Assembly (NCBI GenBank): GCA_948567375.1
Contig: OX419756.1
Span: 62,908,552 to 62,972,551, forward strand
From: Lunularia cruciata
Taxonomy: Eukaryota > Streptophyta > Marchantiopsida > Lunulariales > Lunulariaceae
DNA: 64,000 nt
Direction of reading: 5' to 3'
Positions within the stretch are counted from its first letter, which is position 1; every line of letters begins with the position of its first letter. The position numbers and the translations under genes were made by a program. Below are positions 35,505 to 46,893 of the stretch, piece after piece. The notes under the pieces were generated by a model, which saw only the letters and a program-made list of their open reading frames with translations, made no database searches and had not been told where the DNA came from.

Positions 35505-36196
35505 TGTAACACCCATTTGTACATGTTTGTGATATTGTGATATTTAGCTTGGTATTACAAGTACTTAAGAGATATTATTTATATAGAGATAAAGAATGGT
35601 TCTATATTAGTCATGGTTAGCTAAAGTTAGTCATAGCTAAGATAGAGTGGACCTTACTTTAAAGGAAGTAGAAAAGATGAGCACCACTATTTTGGATTTT
35701 AGTGTGTTGACTTGGTATTATTCCTAGGTGTTCGGCTTTGAGGAAAGAGTTGAGAACTCTTGGGCCAGCAAGCTTTTTTGTTTTGGATTCTTCTTTAGTC
35801 CAAGGATAGCCCATGTGAAGGAATCCTTGACTTAGTGGTTGGGTCAAGATGAGACCACATGTTTAGGGGAATATGCCCATGTGAATAGATATTCCTTTCT
35901 ACTTTTTGACTTTACTTGACTTTTAGTCTAGTAACTTGAGTTACTACGGTAATTAGTAACTTTGGTATGTAACTATTTCACAAGTATATAAACAAGGGGT
36001 GAGGAGGTACTCATCATCCTTTCATTTGCAACTATCTCTCTCTCATTGAGTTCTCTAGTGAGTAATGTCTTGAGTCTTGGAGTGTTAGCCTTGAGGGAGT
36101 ATGATGGAGTTGGGGTTTCATGCCTTCTTAGTCCATGGTGCGCTACCATAATAGCCATCAGAGGTTTATCTTGAGTGAGAGACATGCCAGCTCACA
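35505..36196 (+). repeat. B3 5' LTR (692 bp)
   Basis: TGTAACACCCATTTGTACATG at the start and CCAGCTCACA at the end, with TATATAAA (about 35975-35985) about 200 bases before the end. It matches the LTRs of B4 and B5 closely. Confidence 0.92.
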
Positions 36197-36200
36197 TTTT

Positions 36201-36218
36201 TGGTTCCGTTGCCGGGAC
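36201..36218 (+). other. B3 primer binding site
   Basis: TGGTTCCGTTGCCGGGAC lies four bases after the LTR. Its 3' part equals the tRNA-Asp type site, but the first bases (TGGTTCC) differ from TGGCGCC. B4 has the same site with one change (TGGTTCTGTTGCC). The primer tRNA is not certain. Confidence 0.75.
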
Positions 36219-36237
36219 CTCTCTAGAAGGCAAGATT

Positions 36238-36408
36238 ATGTTCCGTGTTCAATTTGACATTAGGCAAAAGGAGGCTATGAGAGCTCACTTGGAGAGAACA
36301 TTAGGAGAGGAGAGGGCTGAACTTATGTTAGAGAACCAAGATCCATTTTTATACCCTGTATTTCTTTATGATGTCTTTGAGGTGATTTTGTACATCTTGT
36401 ACACGTGA
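36238..36408 (+). CDS. short leader ORF of family B (56 aa), B3 copy
   Basis: The ATG is 20 bases after the primer site (MFRVQFDIRQKEAMRAH..., ending DVFEVILYILYT). The B4 copy (56193-56363) has the same start, the same length and only a few amino-acid differences. It is rich in charged residues followed by a hydrophobic end. Either it is a small leader peptide or the first exon of the zinc-knuckle ORF downstream. No function is assigned. Confidence 0.4.
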   Translation: MFRVQFDIRQKEAMRAHLERTLGEERAELMLENQDPFLYPVFLYDVFEVILYILYT

Positions 36409-37054
36409 GAGGAATTGGAGAGATTGTGTGAGGTGGATTGCAGATTTTGGGGATTAAGGTGATTTTGGGCAAAATCTTAAGTTTGAGATCTGGACTTGAA
36501 ATTTCTACACATGATAGCCTGGGTTATCTTTCAGTTAGCACACTTGAAATAATTGTGAGTGCTACTATGCGCATTGTGCTAGAAATTTTGAAAGTTGATA
36601 AGGTAAAGTGCTCCCACAACTGCATGCTCTCTGGAAAATTGTACAGAGTCTGCCATTTCTTCAATTTTCAGTGAATTGTCCTGAAAATTTCCAAAAAACT
36701 TTTGTGCAGTTTATCCTACCTGTTGCTACAAAAACTAGAGAGAGATTGTTTATGAGCAGGAAGTTATGAGTTTTTGAAGTGAAGGGGGTGGTTTTCAGAC
36801 CAAATCTGAAATATGTATGCTGAATAGAAAGGTTTCTAGGCCAAATGGCTCAATGAAAAGATCTGTAATTTTTCAAGGAGGGACATCCTGAAGTTGTCAT
36901 CAAGTGTGAAAAATTCATAGGACTGTCACATACTGGTTGGGAGATTTGAGTGACATTGTGAGGAAGGGTCAATTCTGTAAAGTGGAGATCTCATGCATGA
37001 GGAGTTTGAGAGCAACAAAAAGCATGTTTGAGTGTTTAGATTTATCTTGGGAAC

Positions 37055-37521
37055 ATGGAGGGTCATCAAGAGTGGAAATTGAGATTATGAAAGGTTCCCC
37101 AAGGGTTTGAGGTGATTGTAGGGGTGGATTTGAGGAAAAGAGAGTTTACAATAGAATTTGAAGAGAGTGTTGAGAGGACCAAAAACCTACACCACTTGGA
37201 GGAAAGAGTGAGTCTTAGTGCTTTTTATGTAGAGAGAAGGGACATAAGGCAAGTTCATGTCCATTGACCTTTAAGAGCAAGAGATTGAGGGAAAGGAGAG
37301 GCTTACTTGACTTGGGTTTGCATGTTGGACCTTCTTCACCAAGATTGGGAGGGAGAAGATCTAAGACCAAGGAGTTGTGTGAGGTTTGTGGAGTGGAAGG
37401 ACTTCCAAAAGGACATGAGTGTAGTGGAGTAAAAGCACTTTTGGAGACTTTGGTGAAGGATCTTGGAGAGAGTCTTAGTACAGTTACAGAAATACTACCA
37501 CCTTCATCAGCCAGTTCTTAA
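37055..37521 (+). pseudogene. zinc-knuckle ORF upstream of gag, B3 copy, broken
   Basis: It starts MEGHQEWKLRL like B4's ORF at 55071-55544 but has a stop soon after and a frameshift near 37180. The first knuckle is disrupted, while the second cysteine motif (CEVCGVEGLPKGHEC) and the C-terminus (ETLVKDLGESLSTVTEI) are intact in the last 85 codons. Confidence 0.75.
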
Positions 37522-37754
37522 GATTAGTGATAGAGATAATCTTTCAACTTATGGATAAACTATCCATAAGAGTTAGATTGATATGCACTCTAAGATTTGA
37601 TGTTGCTATAGAAATCTTGGAGCAACTTGAGCCTTTTGTGTTTCCTAGAGTGTATTATTCTCAGATGGTGTTAGTCATGTATATACTCTATTAGTAATAG
37701 AGTGAGAGAAAAGAAAAAAAACTTGAGAGAAAAGAAAGATAGTGAGGGGTTAAG

Positions 37755-38333
37755 ATGGGGAAACTTCCGGTTTTCTTTGGCAAAGATGGAGAAGATGTGG
37801 AGGCCTTTGTAAGAGACTTCAAGAGAGCTTGCATAGGAAAAAATGAGAGGAGGAAGAATGATTGGGCCTCATTATTACCAGATTTCTTTAAGGATGCAGC
37901 ACTTACATGGTATGAGTCAGAATACCAAAAGAGAGAGAGGAGAGATGGGGAAGAGGAGTCTTGGAGACTTTGACTTCAGCACTCATTGAGAATTTTCTGC
38001 CTGATGAGAGTTATGAGAGATTGATGAGTGAGGTTACATTTCTCAAGCAAGGAGATGGAGAGAAAGTGAGAGTCTATGTGGAAAGAGTGGAAAAGTTAGA
38101 GTGCAGATTTTGCATAATGTTGAGGAAGGGTGGAGATGATGTGGAGACTACTATGATTGACATAGGGGCCATGCTTACCAAGAATTTTGTGGGAGGGTTG
38201 AGACCACAAATAAGAAGCAAGGTGAGATATGAGAAACCTTCTTCCAAGGTTGAAGCTATCAAGATTGCAATTCTTATGGAGGAGAGTTTGGAAGGGGATG
38301 AGTGATTTGGTGGTGAAGGAGGTTGTGCATCCT
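37755..38333 (+). pseudogene. B3 gag N-terminus, frameshifted and interrupted by A2
   Basis: It begins MGKLPVFFGKDGEDVEAFVR, nearly identical to B4 gag. A one-base loss (TTGGAG for TTGGGAG) near 37965 and a two-base loss near 38300 break the frame. The A2 LTR follows at 38334 inside the codons for VVHP. Confidence 0.9.
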
Positions 38334-38448
38334 TGTGGTGCCCACATTTTTTGTTTTCTTTTCCAAAATAAAGGAGAAGAAGTGTATAGAGAAGTCGTAT
38401 TGCGCCTGTATGGCCGAAGAAGGCAAAGAAAAGAGTCTTTGGGATGAA

Positions 38449-38472
38449 ACCCAAAGTAAAGTGACTTTGGGT
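38449..38472. promoter_or_regulatory. inverted repeat in the LTR upstream region
   Basis: ACCCAAAGT, six bases, ACTTTGGGT: a perfect 9-bp inverted repeat about 120 bases into the LTR and 250 bases before the TATA box. The same element occurs in solo LTR no. 2 (about 34775-34800) and in A4's 5' LTR (about 60930-60955). The A4 3' LTR has one change (GACCCGAAGTC). It may be a protein-binding site. Function unknown. Confidence 0.5.
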
Positions 38473-38749
38473 CATAAGGCAAAGTACTCAGAAATGCCCT
38501 GTCAGCATACAACCTAAAGTAAATTGTCTTTGTGGTGGGGGGAGCTCAACCCGAGGTGCAGACATTCTAACAACCTTTTGTCGGGGCGAGAAGTTCAAGA
38601 AGGGACCGTTCAAAAACCGGCGGCCCATATGCGCAAAAGCTGATTGACAGTGACAAGTGCATGCAAGAGGTGTGATTTCTCAAAAGAAACTCAAAGTGAC
38701 GGAAGACAAAGAAGTGCAATTGTATAAAGATTGAACTTGCAACAAAGAA

Positions 38750-40642
38750 ATGTTGAGTAATTTTCCTTTGCCTTTAAGAAATCGTCTTGCAGGTGATTGT
38801 GGGAAGGGAAATAGAGTTGGAATTGTGGTAGTGTGTAAGGGAGAAGTCGCGAGAGTGAAATCGAGAGATAGTGAGAAGGCAATAAAGATGTGGGGAGAAA
38901 AGAACTCTGAATTTGCAGTGAGAAATCATGCAATTTGGAGGTTAGATGTAATAACAAGGATCAAAGTCTTGAGCCGACTTCAGATCACGTTTCAGGCATG
39001 GAACTGGAATGTAAGCTTTCTAGGATTCATGACAGAAATCATCAAGAGCAAGTGTCTCGATGGACCCGAGGAAGAAGGGAAGAGAGGAAATCCGACTTGT
39101 TGGACAGAGTTGGATTGGAGACTCGTACTCGGGAAGGAAGCAGGCTTGGAGCAAGGAGCCATGGGGAAGGGAGAGAAAGCTCAAGAGACCCAGGAGGTGA
39201 GAGATGCCTTCTTGTCAAAGCGGACGAAGAACGGGTATAAGGTTGAGAGCTACAAAGACCTTGTGAAGAGAGGAATTGTGAGTGCACTAATGGCTATCCT
39301 GAAGCCGGAGCAAACCACATATGTGATGAAACACCAAGCGGTGTTCTTTCACAAGCTTTTTGCAGGAGAACCAATCAATTGGGCCCAATGTTTTCACGAG
39401 AGAACGAGGCAGATGGTGTGGAATTTGCAAGATAAGTCGCCTCCACACTATATCGTGCCATTTGCAGCACACTTCTACCTCGTGCTCAACTTGCTGAACT
39501 CGGCGGAGCAGACTCGGATGGTGTCGCACTTCCATCTTGATGTGCGTAAGGAAGTCAACGTTGAGGAGCAGCAATACATCTTGCAAATCAGGAGCACTGA
39601 CGACTACTATGCAAAGACAGGGAAGAACGTGGAAGTCGTAGTGAGTACCCCGACTACGAAGAAGAGGGGTTGGCTAGATGACGCCAAAGACACACAGAAA
39701 CCTCAGAAGACGCGGAGAGGTAACCCAAGGTGAGGTATGGTGGTGATTGAGTCGGAGGACGAAGACTCAGAAGGAGATGCCGAGCTAAAAATTGAAGACT
39801 CGGAACACAAAGAGGAGCCTGAGCTAACGCTGCAGAGTGGAGATATGAGTAGTGATAGTGATGAAGGAGGAGAAATGACATCAACGCCAGCGGCTGAAGA
39901 ATGCAAAGAAGAAGTGCAAGCCGAGATGGAAGCCGAAGACAACACACAGTTGGAAGACAAAGTAACTGTGCCCAAAGAGAAGAAGATCGCAGTACATTGA
40001 GGAGTTTGCATGAGACGTAAGGCAAAGTGTGAAGCAAGGCCGAGTAAGGCAATGAAAGAGGTAAGTGAAAGCTCAGGAAGTGAGGCTTCAATTCCAAAAC
40101 AAAGACTGCAGAGAAGAAGGTGAGTATCGGATGAACAGGAAGTACGAAGAGAAGTGGCCACACGAGAAGAAGTAATCCCGAGCGATGGAGTGGAGTACCT
40201 GAGGGATGTGGTATGTCCTCTACTGGTAAAGATGGAGTACAAAAAGAAGAAAATGCAGTCAACATGTCTGGAGGTAAAGACTGTATTGCAAGTGTTGGCG
40301 AGATTAGAAGAAGAGTATAACCCGAGGTGAGGAGGAAAGAGAAGTATTGCGAGCGGAGGTAGTAGTAAGAAGTCAGATAATTGAAGACCTGAAGAGAGAA
40401 GTAAACTATCAAGAGGATCTTGTGAAGAAGAGTGACATAGCAAGGGTGAGACAAGTAGCGGAGTATGAAATCATGAAGTAGCAGTTTGCTGATTCAAGAG
40501 TAGAAGTAATCCATGCTATGGCAAGAGTAACAGCAAAGGATCAGGAGCTTGATAGGGTGATGGACAGTGTCGAGGAGAAGAAGCAGCTCTGGCAAAGAGA
40601 GTTGGCGGCACAATACCGAGAAGAAGACCGATTACGATAGTT
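38750..40642 (+). pseudogene. LTR-encoded ORF, A2 copy, N-terminal and middle part
   Basis: ATG at 38750, 27 bases after TATAAA. It is open for 327 codons to a TGA at 39731, continues in frame (MVVIESEDEDSEGDAE) to a TGA at 39998, then acquires a frameshift near 40320. It carries all the N-terminal blocks (LSNFPLPLRN, ELDWRLVLGKEAG, TTYVMKHQAVFFHKLF, PPHYIVPFAAHFYL). Both TGA codons stand where other copies have CGA (Arg). The C-terminal half is at 61121-61723, beyond A4. Confidence 0.82.
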
Positions 40643-43600
40643 ATGTGACAACCTAGCAAATATCACTTTTGCGGTAATCAGGTAAGTAAAGTTCGTTCCC
40701 GTAGAGATACGAGTCAGAAATGTCCAAATACAAAGAAAAGTAACAATGTAGTTCTTCTTGGTTACGTCTTTAATCTCTCAGGTAGAAACCACACCTAGAA
40801 GAGAGTAACAAGCATCGACTTGCAGTCTTTTCACAAATTAACACTTCCTAATCACAACTCCATCAGATCTTTCCAAACAATCTTGATTGTGATGATTCAG
40901 GCTCTCCCGAAAACAACACTTCACTGCAAAACAACTTCACCTAAGAATTGTGTTCCACCCCTCCACTGAAGGCATAACTTCCTTGATCAAATTTGCTTCA
41001 CATCAACCTCGCACTGCACTCACAAATGCAAAATACTACCAACACTACAATTCCTCTCAAATCTGTCAAGGCATTGCTTTGATTGCACTTCACTCAGGAT
41101 CAAACACACCAAATGAAGATCAAGGCTATGGAATCCAACATCCAACAAGCACACTGACTTGCACTTTGAATTTCTTCAAACACTCACAAACACAAGTACA
41201 ACATTGATACTCGGAATCAAGCTCAAGCAATGAGCACTGCTTCACAGCACTTCGCTTTATCTATTCTCAGAAATAATGAGCACTAAACAACAATTTCCTA
41301 CGAATGCCACTCTTGAATAGTGAACAAATAGACAGCTCTAACAACTATACCGTTCTACAACAACTCTTCTAACCTTCAGATCCAAAATGACAATGCATCT
41401 CTTCATATATGCCTCTTCAAATCTCAAATCTGTTACTACTCTGATCCGATGTCTACTTCTTCCTTGGCTTTCAAACCCAAACATGAAGTAATCTTACTTC
41501 CTATCACTTTTTCCTTGGGTTTCATATCTCCTACTTCTTCTACCAATTCCAGCAATTCTCTTTCCTGATCTGAAATTCCACTAGTGGGTAATCTATCTAA
41601 CTCCTTATCTCCTGACCCACTCTTCTCTAATGTCTCCATTGGTAACTCCGAAGACATTTGCACTCCTATGTTATCTACTTCAGGTTTTGCTTCAACATCT
41701 TTCCGAAGCTTTTCTATCTCTATTTTCACTAAGTCTAGTCTAATCGCAATATTATCTTCTACCTCTAATATCTTCCTATCTACACAAGTTCTCAATTTAA
41801 TCAACAAGGCGTTCATCTTGGTGTCTTTTTCCTGTCTTCGCCTCATCTCTTGCACCAATAATTTCAACTCGTGCAGTCTCGTCTCTTCAATTTGAACGCT
41901 GGCCTTTGTACTCAACATTGCATTCATCTGGAGGACAATCTCTTTTATTGGCTCCAATCTTGTCTTCCTTTCTTGTTCCCGATCTGCAAGCCAGTCCTCT
42001 CTGTACATTGCCAACTCCTCCTCAAATTTGGCTTTCACCGTCTCCTTCTCCGTCTCCTTCTATACTACCTTCTCTTCCTGATAACAAAGTAATTCTCGTA
42101 ATCGGTCTTCTTCTCTGTATTGCGCCGCTAGCTCTCGTTGCCAGAGTTGTTTCTCCTCCTCCATACTCTCCATCACTCTATTGAGCTCTTGCTCCTTTGC
42201 TACTACTCTCGCCATAGCATGGATAACTTCTACTCTTGAATCAGCAAATTGCTGCTTCAAGATCTCGTATTCAGCTACTTGTCTCTCCATTGCTATGTCA
42301 CTCTTCTTCACAAGCTCCTCTCAATAGCTCACTTCTCTCTTCAGGTCTTCAATTACCTGACTTCTCTCTATTGCCTCCGCTCGCAGTACTTCCCTTTCCT
42401 CCTCACATCGGGTTACACTCTTCTTCAACTCCGAGTTCTCTTCATCTAGTCGCACTAACACCTGCAACACTGTCTTCACCTTTGGACATGTCGACTGCAT
42501 CTCCCTCTTCTTGTGCTCCAACTTCACCAACAATGGACACACAATTTCCTACAGGTACTCCACTCCATTTCTTGCAACTACTTCTTCCTGCATAGAAATC
42601 TCCTTCCTTACCTCTTCTTTACCCGATACTCGCCTTCTCCTTTGCAATCTTCATATCGGAATTGACTCCTCACTGCCCAAGCTTTCTCCGACCTCTTCCT
42701 TCACTTTACTTGGCCCCGCTTCACACTTTGCCTTACATCTTGAGCAAACTCCTCGCTGTACTGCGATCTTCCTTTCCTCGGGCACAGTTACTTCATCCTC
42801 CAACTGTGTGTTGTCTTCGGCCTCCATCTCAACCTGCACTTCTTCCTCCTTGTATTTGTCAGCTTTTGGCGCCGATGTCATCTCTCCCACTTCATCACTA
42901 TCGCTGCTCGTATCTCCACTCTGCAATGTTAGCTCAGGCTCCTCCTTGTGTTCCGAGTCTTCCATTTTGAGCTCGGCATCTCCTTCTGAGTCCTCATCCT
43001 CCGACTCAATCACCATCATACTTCGCCTTGAGTTACTTCTCTGCATCTTCCGAGGTTTCTTGCTATCTTTGGCTTCTCCTTGCCGACTCCTCTTGTTCGT
43101 CAGGGTACTCATTGCGACCTCCATGTTCTTCCCTGTCTTCACGTAGTAGTCATTGGTGCTCCTGATTTGGAGAATGTACTGCTGTTCCTTGATATCAACC
43201 TCCTTTTGCACATCCGGATGGAAGTGCGACACCATCCTAGTCCGCTCCGCCGAATTCAGCAAGTTGAGCCCAAAGTAGAAGTGTGCTGCAAACGGCACGA
43301 TGTAGTGTGGAGGCGACTTATCCCGCAAATTCCACACCATTTGCCTTGTTCTCCCGTGAAAACACCTTGCCCAATTGATTGGTTCTCCTGCAAACAACTT
43401 ATGGAAGAACACCGCTTGGTGTTTCATCACATAAGTGGTTCTCTCTGGCTTCAGGATAGCCATCAGAGCACTCACAATCCCTCTCTTCACAGGGTCTTTG
43501 TAGCTCTCAACCTTGTACCCATTCTTCATCCGTTTTGACAAGAAGGCATCTCTCACCTCTTGAGTTTCCTGGGCTATCTCTCCCTTTCCCAAGAACGTGG

Positions 43601-44422
43601 CTCCCTACTCAGAGCCTGCTTCCTTCCCGAGTACAAGTCTCCAATCCGACTCTGTCCAGCAAGCCAGATTTCCTCTCTTCCCTTCTTCCTCGGGTCCATC
43701 TAGACACTTACTCTTGATGATTTCTGTCATGAGTCCTGGAAAACTTACATTCTAGTTCCATGCCAGAAAGGTGATCCAAAGTCGGCTCAAGACTTCAATC
43801 CTCACTATCACATCTAACCTCCGAATTGCATGATTTCTCACTGCAAATTTGGAGTTCCTCTTCCCTCCTCCCATCTCTTCTACTCTCACTTTCTCTCAAT
43901 TTCACTCTTGCAACTTTGCCCTTACGCACTAACACGATCCCAACTCTATATCCCTTTCTCCGATCACCTGCAAGACGACTTCTCAACGGCAAAGGAAAAT
44001 TACTCGACATTTTGTCATTGAAGTTTCAATTTTTATAGAGTTGCGCTTCTTTGTCTTTCATCACTTTGAGTTTCTACCAAGAAATCACACCTCTGCATGC
44101 ACCTGTCACTGTCAATAAACCTTTGTGCGTATGGGCCGCCAGTTTTTAAACGGCCCCTTCTTGAATTTCTTGCCCCCACGAAAAGTTGTTAGACTATCTT
44201 CACCTTGGGTTGAGCTCCCCCCGATACAAAGACAATTAACTTCAGGTTGTATGCTGACAGGGCATTTCTGAGTACTTCGCCTTATGACCCGAAGTCACTT
44301 TACTTTGGGTTTCATCCCAAAGACTCTTTCCTTTGCCTTCTTCGGCTATAGAGGTGCAATTCAACTTCTCTGTACACTTTTTCTTCTTTATTTTGAGAAA
44401 AACAAAAAATGTGGGCACCACA
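40643..44422 (-). repeat. A4 3' LTR (3780 bp)
   Basis: Minus strand TGTGGTGCCCACATTTTTTG (44422) to GTTGTCACA (40643). It contains promoter, LTR ORF and an untranslated tail with the conserved TTACTCTCTTCTRGGTGTGG block. Confidence 0.94.
41436..44010 (-). pseudogene. LTR-encoded ORF, A4 3' LTR copy
   Basis: ATG at 44010 (MSSNFPLPLRSRLAGD) with a frameshift before 43592. From 43592 to 41436 a single frame of 719 codons is interrupted by only three or four stops (42651, 42321, 42060). The largest open piece has 313 codons and spans TTYVMKHQAVFFHKLF, PPHYIVPFAAHFYFGLNLL, the acidic block and QRGVCSRCKAKCEAG. The coiled-coil end (41436-42038, 200 codons) is fully open and ends KAKEEVDIGSE. The stop at 42321 matches the stop at 32820, so those two copies share recent ancestry or the same hot spot. 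Confidence 0.83.
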
Positions 44423-44437
44423 TACCCCCTCCCTCAA
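44423..44437 (-). other. A4 polypurine tract
   Basis: Minus-strand GAGGGAGGGGGTA directly precedes the 3' LTR start. Confidence 0.85.
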
Positions 44438-44595
44438 ATGTGAGTGCCCCCGCGAACATAGACCTTGGGTATTTTAGGAACTTCCAAGTCTATGGTCCAA
44501 TATCTCCAAACTCTCCACCCGTTTACTCAAGTGGCAAAAGGATTACCTTCCAAGTCGATGAGCTGCATGGACCCATTTTCATAAAGATGAAGAAC

Positions 44596-45585
44596 TCAAT
44601 AGAGACCCATCCATCTCAAATGCAACTTGCCTAGAAAAAATATTCGGCAATTATCATATAACAAAACCAAATCCTCTTCTCGTACAATCATAGGCTTGAT
44701 TCTCTTATCGTGCCTGACTTTCCTCTGTGCTTGTACTTCTTTCGTGGTTTGCATTGCATCGTCTCTTTTCTCTTCTAACCACATCAATTGATGAATCCGA
44801 AGATCCTGACTTTCTTCTTCCGACATTCGTTCTTCGCAAAGAACCCGATATGTCGGAACTTCAAATTCAACTGGCAATATGGGATGCAAGCCATATGTCA
44901 AGAAGTATGGAGTTTGTTTGGTTGTAATCTTTTTTGTCATTCGATATGCCCACAACGTGGCTGGTAATTTCATATCCCAGTCATAGGCATAATTGATAGT
45001 CACCTTATTCAAAATTTTACAAAGTAACCCATTTGCTTTTTCTGTTAAGCCATTTGCTTTTGGGTTGTAAGGAGTCGTCTTCCGATGTTTAATCTGAAAT
45101 TACTTGGTTAACGCCTCCATTACAGAGTTCAAAAAATGTGTTCCTTGGACATTGACCAATTCCAGAGGACACTCATATCGGGAGATGATGTTTTGAAAGA
45201 AAAATTCCGCCACAGTTTCAGCATCATCTCTGTGAGTTGCTTTAGCTTCGACCATCTTGGTAGCATAGTCAGTGCAAACCAAAATGTAGCGCTTTCTTGT
45301 GACTCTGGTCACTGGTTGAATGGGACACACAAAATCAATTCCCCATTTCTCAAATGGGGCCAAAGGCAAAATTGGTCTCAAAGGCCATTGAGAAGTAGCC
45401 ATTGGCTTCCCCGTTCTTTGACAAGCATTGTAGCTTCGGATATGAGCATGTACATCTTTGTACATTGTAGGCCACCAATACCCTGCCGAAATAATTTTCT
45501 TTACAGTATTTCTCAGAGCATAATGTCCTCCCGATGCTTTGGAGTGTAAAGATTCAATCACTCCTTCTACTTCGTATGTCTCCAA
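44596..45585 (-). pseudogene. A4 integrase, broken
   Basis: It has LHSKASGGHYALRN and IRSYNACQR (zinc domain with the first Cys of the CxxC pair now Tyr), FEKWGIDFVCP, CTDYATKMVEAK, then LVNVQGTHF where active copies have V-S-D-x-G, so a catalytic Asp is lost. A stop near 45100 separates the C-terminal part (44596-45012; TLWAYRMTKK, YGLHPILPVEFEVPT, HLRWMG). No chromodomain. Confidence 0.85.
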
Positions 45586-46890
45586 TCATCGCCGAGGTAC
45601 TTTGTCTTTGCCCATCTTAAATAAAATGTTGTGTTTAAGCTGGTACAGCCCCATTTTCTTGAGAAAGACTGCCCTTTGTTCCGGGTCCATCCCCTCAGGA
45701 CAATGGAGAGTATTCAGATAATTATATTCCGCTGCACCTCGTACTTCGCATTGCTGATAAGTGATACGACTCTTTGTCAGGGAACCGATCGTCAATTTCC
45801 CACTCCTAGTCTTGAGTCTCTAACCTGGACAGGAAGTCTGCATTTGAATGCAAAGCTCCCTTCCTTATTTGTATAGTATACGTGAACTCTTGTAACAACA
45901 AGATCCATCTTGCAATTTGTCCCAATAAATCTGCTCTCTTGACCAAATGTTGCAAGGCATAATGGTCAACATAGAAGACAAACTCATACCCCAAGAAATA
46001 ATGACAAAATTTCTTGCAGGCATACACCATTCCGAGTGCTTCTCTTTCAGTCGTCAAATAATTCTTTTCAGAGACTGAAAGTTATCGGCTGGCATAATAC
46101 ACCGGGTAGTCCTTCTTCTTCTCGTCCTTTTGACTTAAGATGACTTTGATGGCCATGGACGAAGTGTCCACATATACATGAAAAGGGACGTCCCAATTCG
46201 GGGCCCTCATAACTGGTGCTTCAACCAGCTTCTTCTTTAACACCTGGAAAGCTTCTTCTTGATTTGCTTCCCACAGGTAGTCTTTGGATTTCTTCAAAAG
46301 CTTTGTAAGTGGTGTAGCAAGTATTGCATAGTTTGACACAAAGCGTCTGTAATATCCAACATGTCCCAAGAAGGCTCTCAGCTCCTGGATGTTCTTTGGG
46401 GATTCCAAAGCTGCAATTATCTTAACCTTCTCAACATCGACTTCAATACCTCGGCTTGACACCCAATGCCCCAGAAGAATTCTCTCCTTCATTGCGAAGA
46501 AGCATTTTTCCAGGTGTAATGACAAGCTGGCAAAACGACACCTTTCAAACATTTGGCGAAGATAATCTATATGTACCTCTCTTCGCCCAAACACGCAAAA
46601 ATCATCAATGAAGACTTCCACAAATTTACGCAGAAAATCTTTGAAGATTGAATTCATCATCCGCTGAAAAGTAGCGGGAGCATTACACAACCCAAAGGGC
46701 ATTTGATTGTAAGTGAAAGTGCCCCAATTGGTCGTGAATGTAGTTTTATCCTTGTCTTCTTCTCGAAAGATACTTGATTGTACCCTGAAAATCCATCGAG
46801 AAAACTATAACAAGGATGCCCTGCTACTTGATCTAAAATTGTATTGGTAAAAGACAAAGGATGATGATCTTTCCTGGTGACTGCGTTCAA
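45586..46890 (-). pseudogene. A4 reverse transcriptase and RNase H, broken
   Basis: RT: NAVTRKDHHPLSF, AGHPCYSFLDGFSGYNQV, MPFGLCNAPATFQRMMN, FIDDFCVFGRRE (catalytic DD kept), LRAFLGHVGYYRRF. RNase H: WDVPFHVYVDTSS, EREALGMVYACKKF, YVDHYALQHLVKR, HSNADFLSRLE. A one-base frameshift near 46770 and stops near 46080, 45800 and 45586 break it into four pieces. Confidence 0.87.
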
Positions 46891-46893
46891 CTT

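Larger units (their letters stand above)
35505..38333 (+). mobile_element. B3: family B element, 5' part (plus strand)
   Basis: 5' LTR (35505-36196), primer site (36201-36218), leader with small ORFs, and gag start (37755-38333). It is inserted in B2's gag after TGGTC (35500-35504). Its gag is interrupted after GTGCATCCT by A2 at 38334. The rest lies beyond the window. Confidence 0.9.
38334..40642 (+). repeat. A2 5' LTR, left piece
   Basis: It starts TGTGGTGCCCACATTTTTTG. It is interrupted within the coiled-coil part of its ORF by A4. The sequence continues at 61070 after the duplicated AGTTA. Confidence 0.93.
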
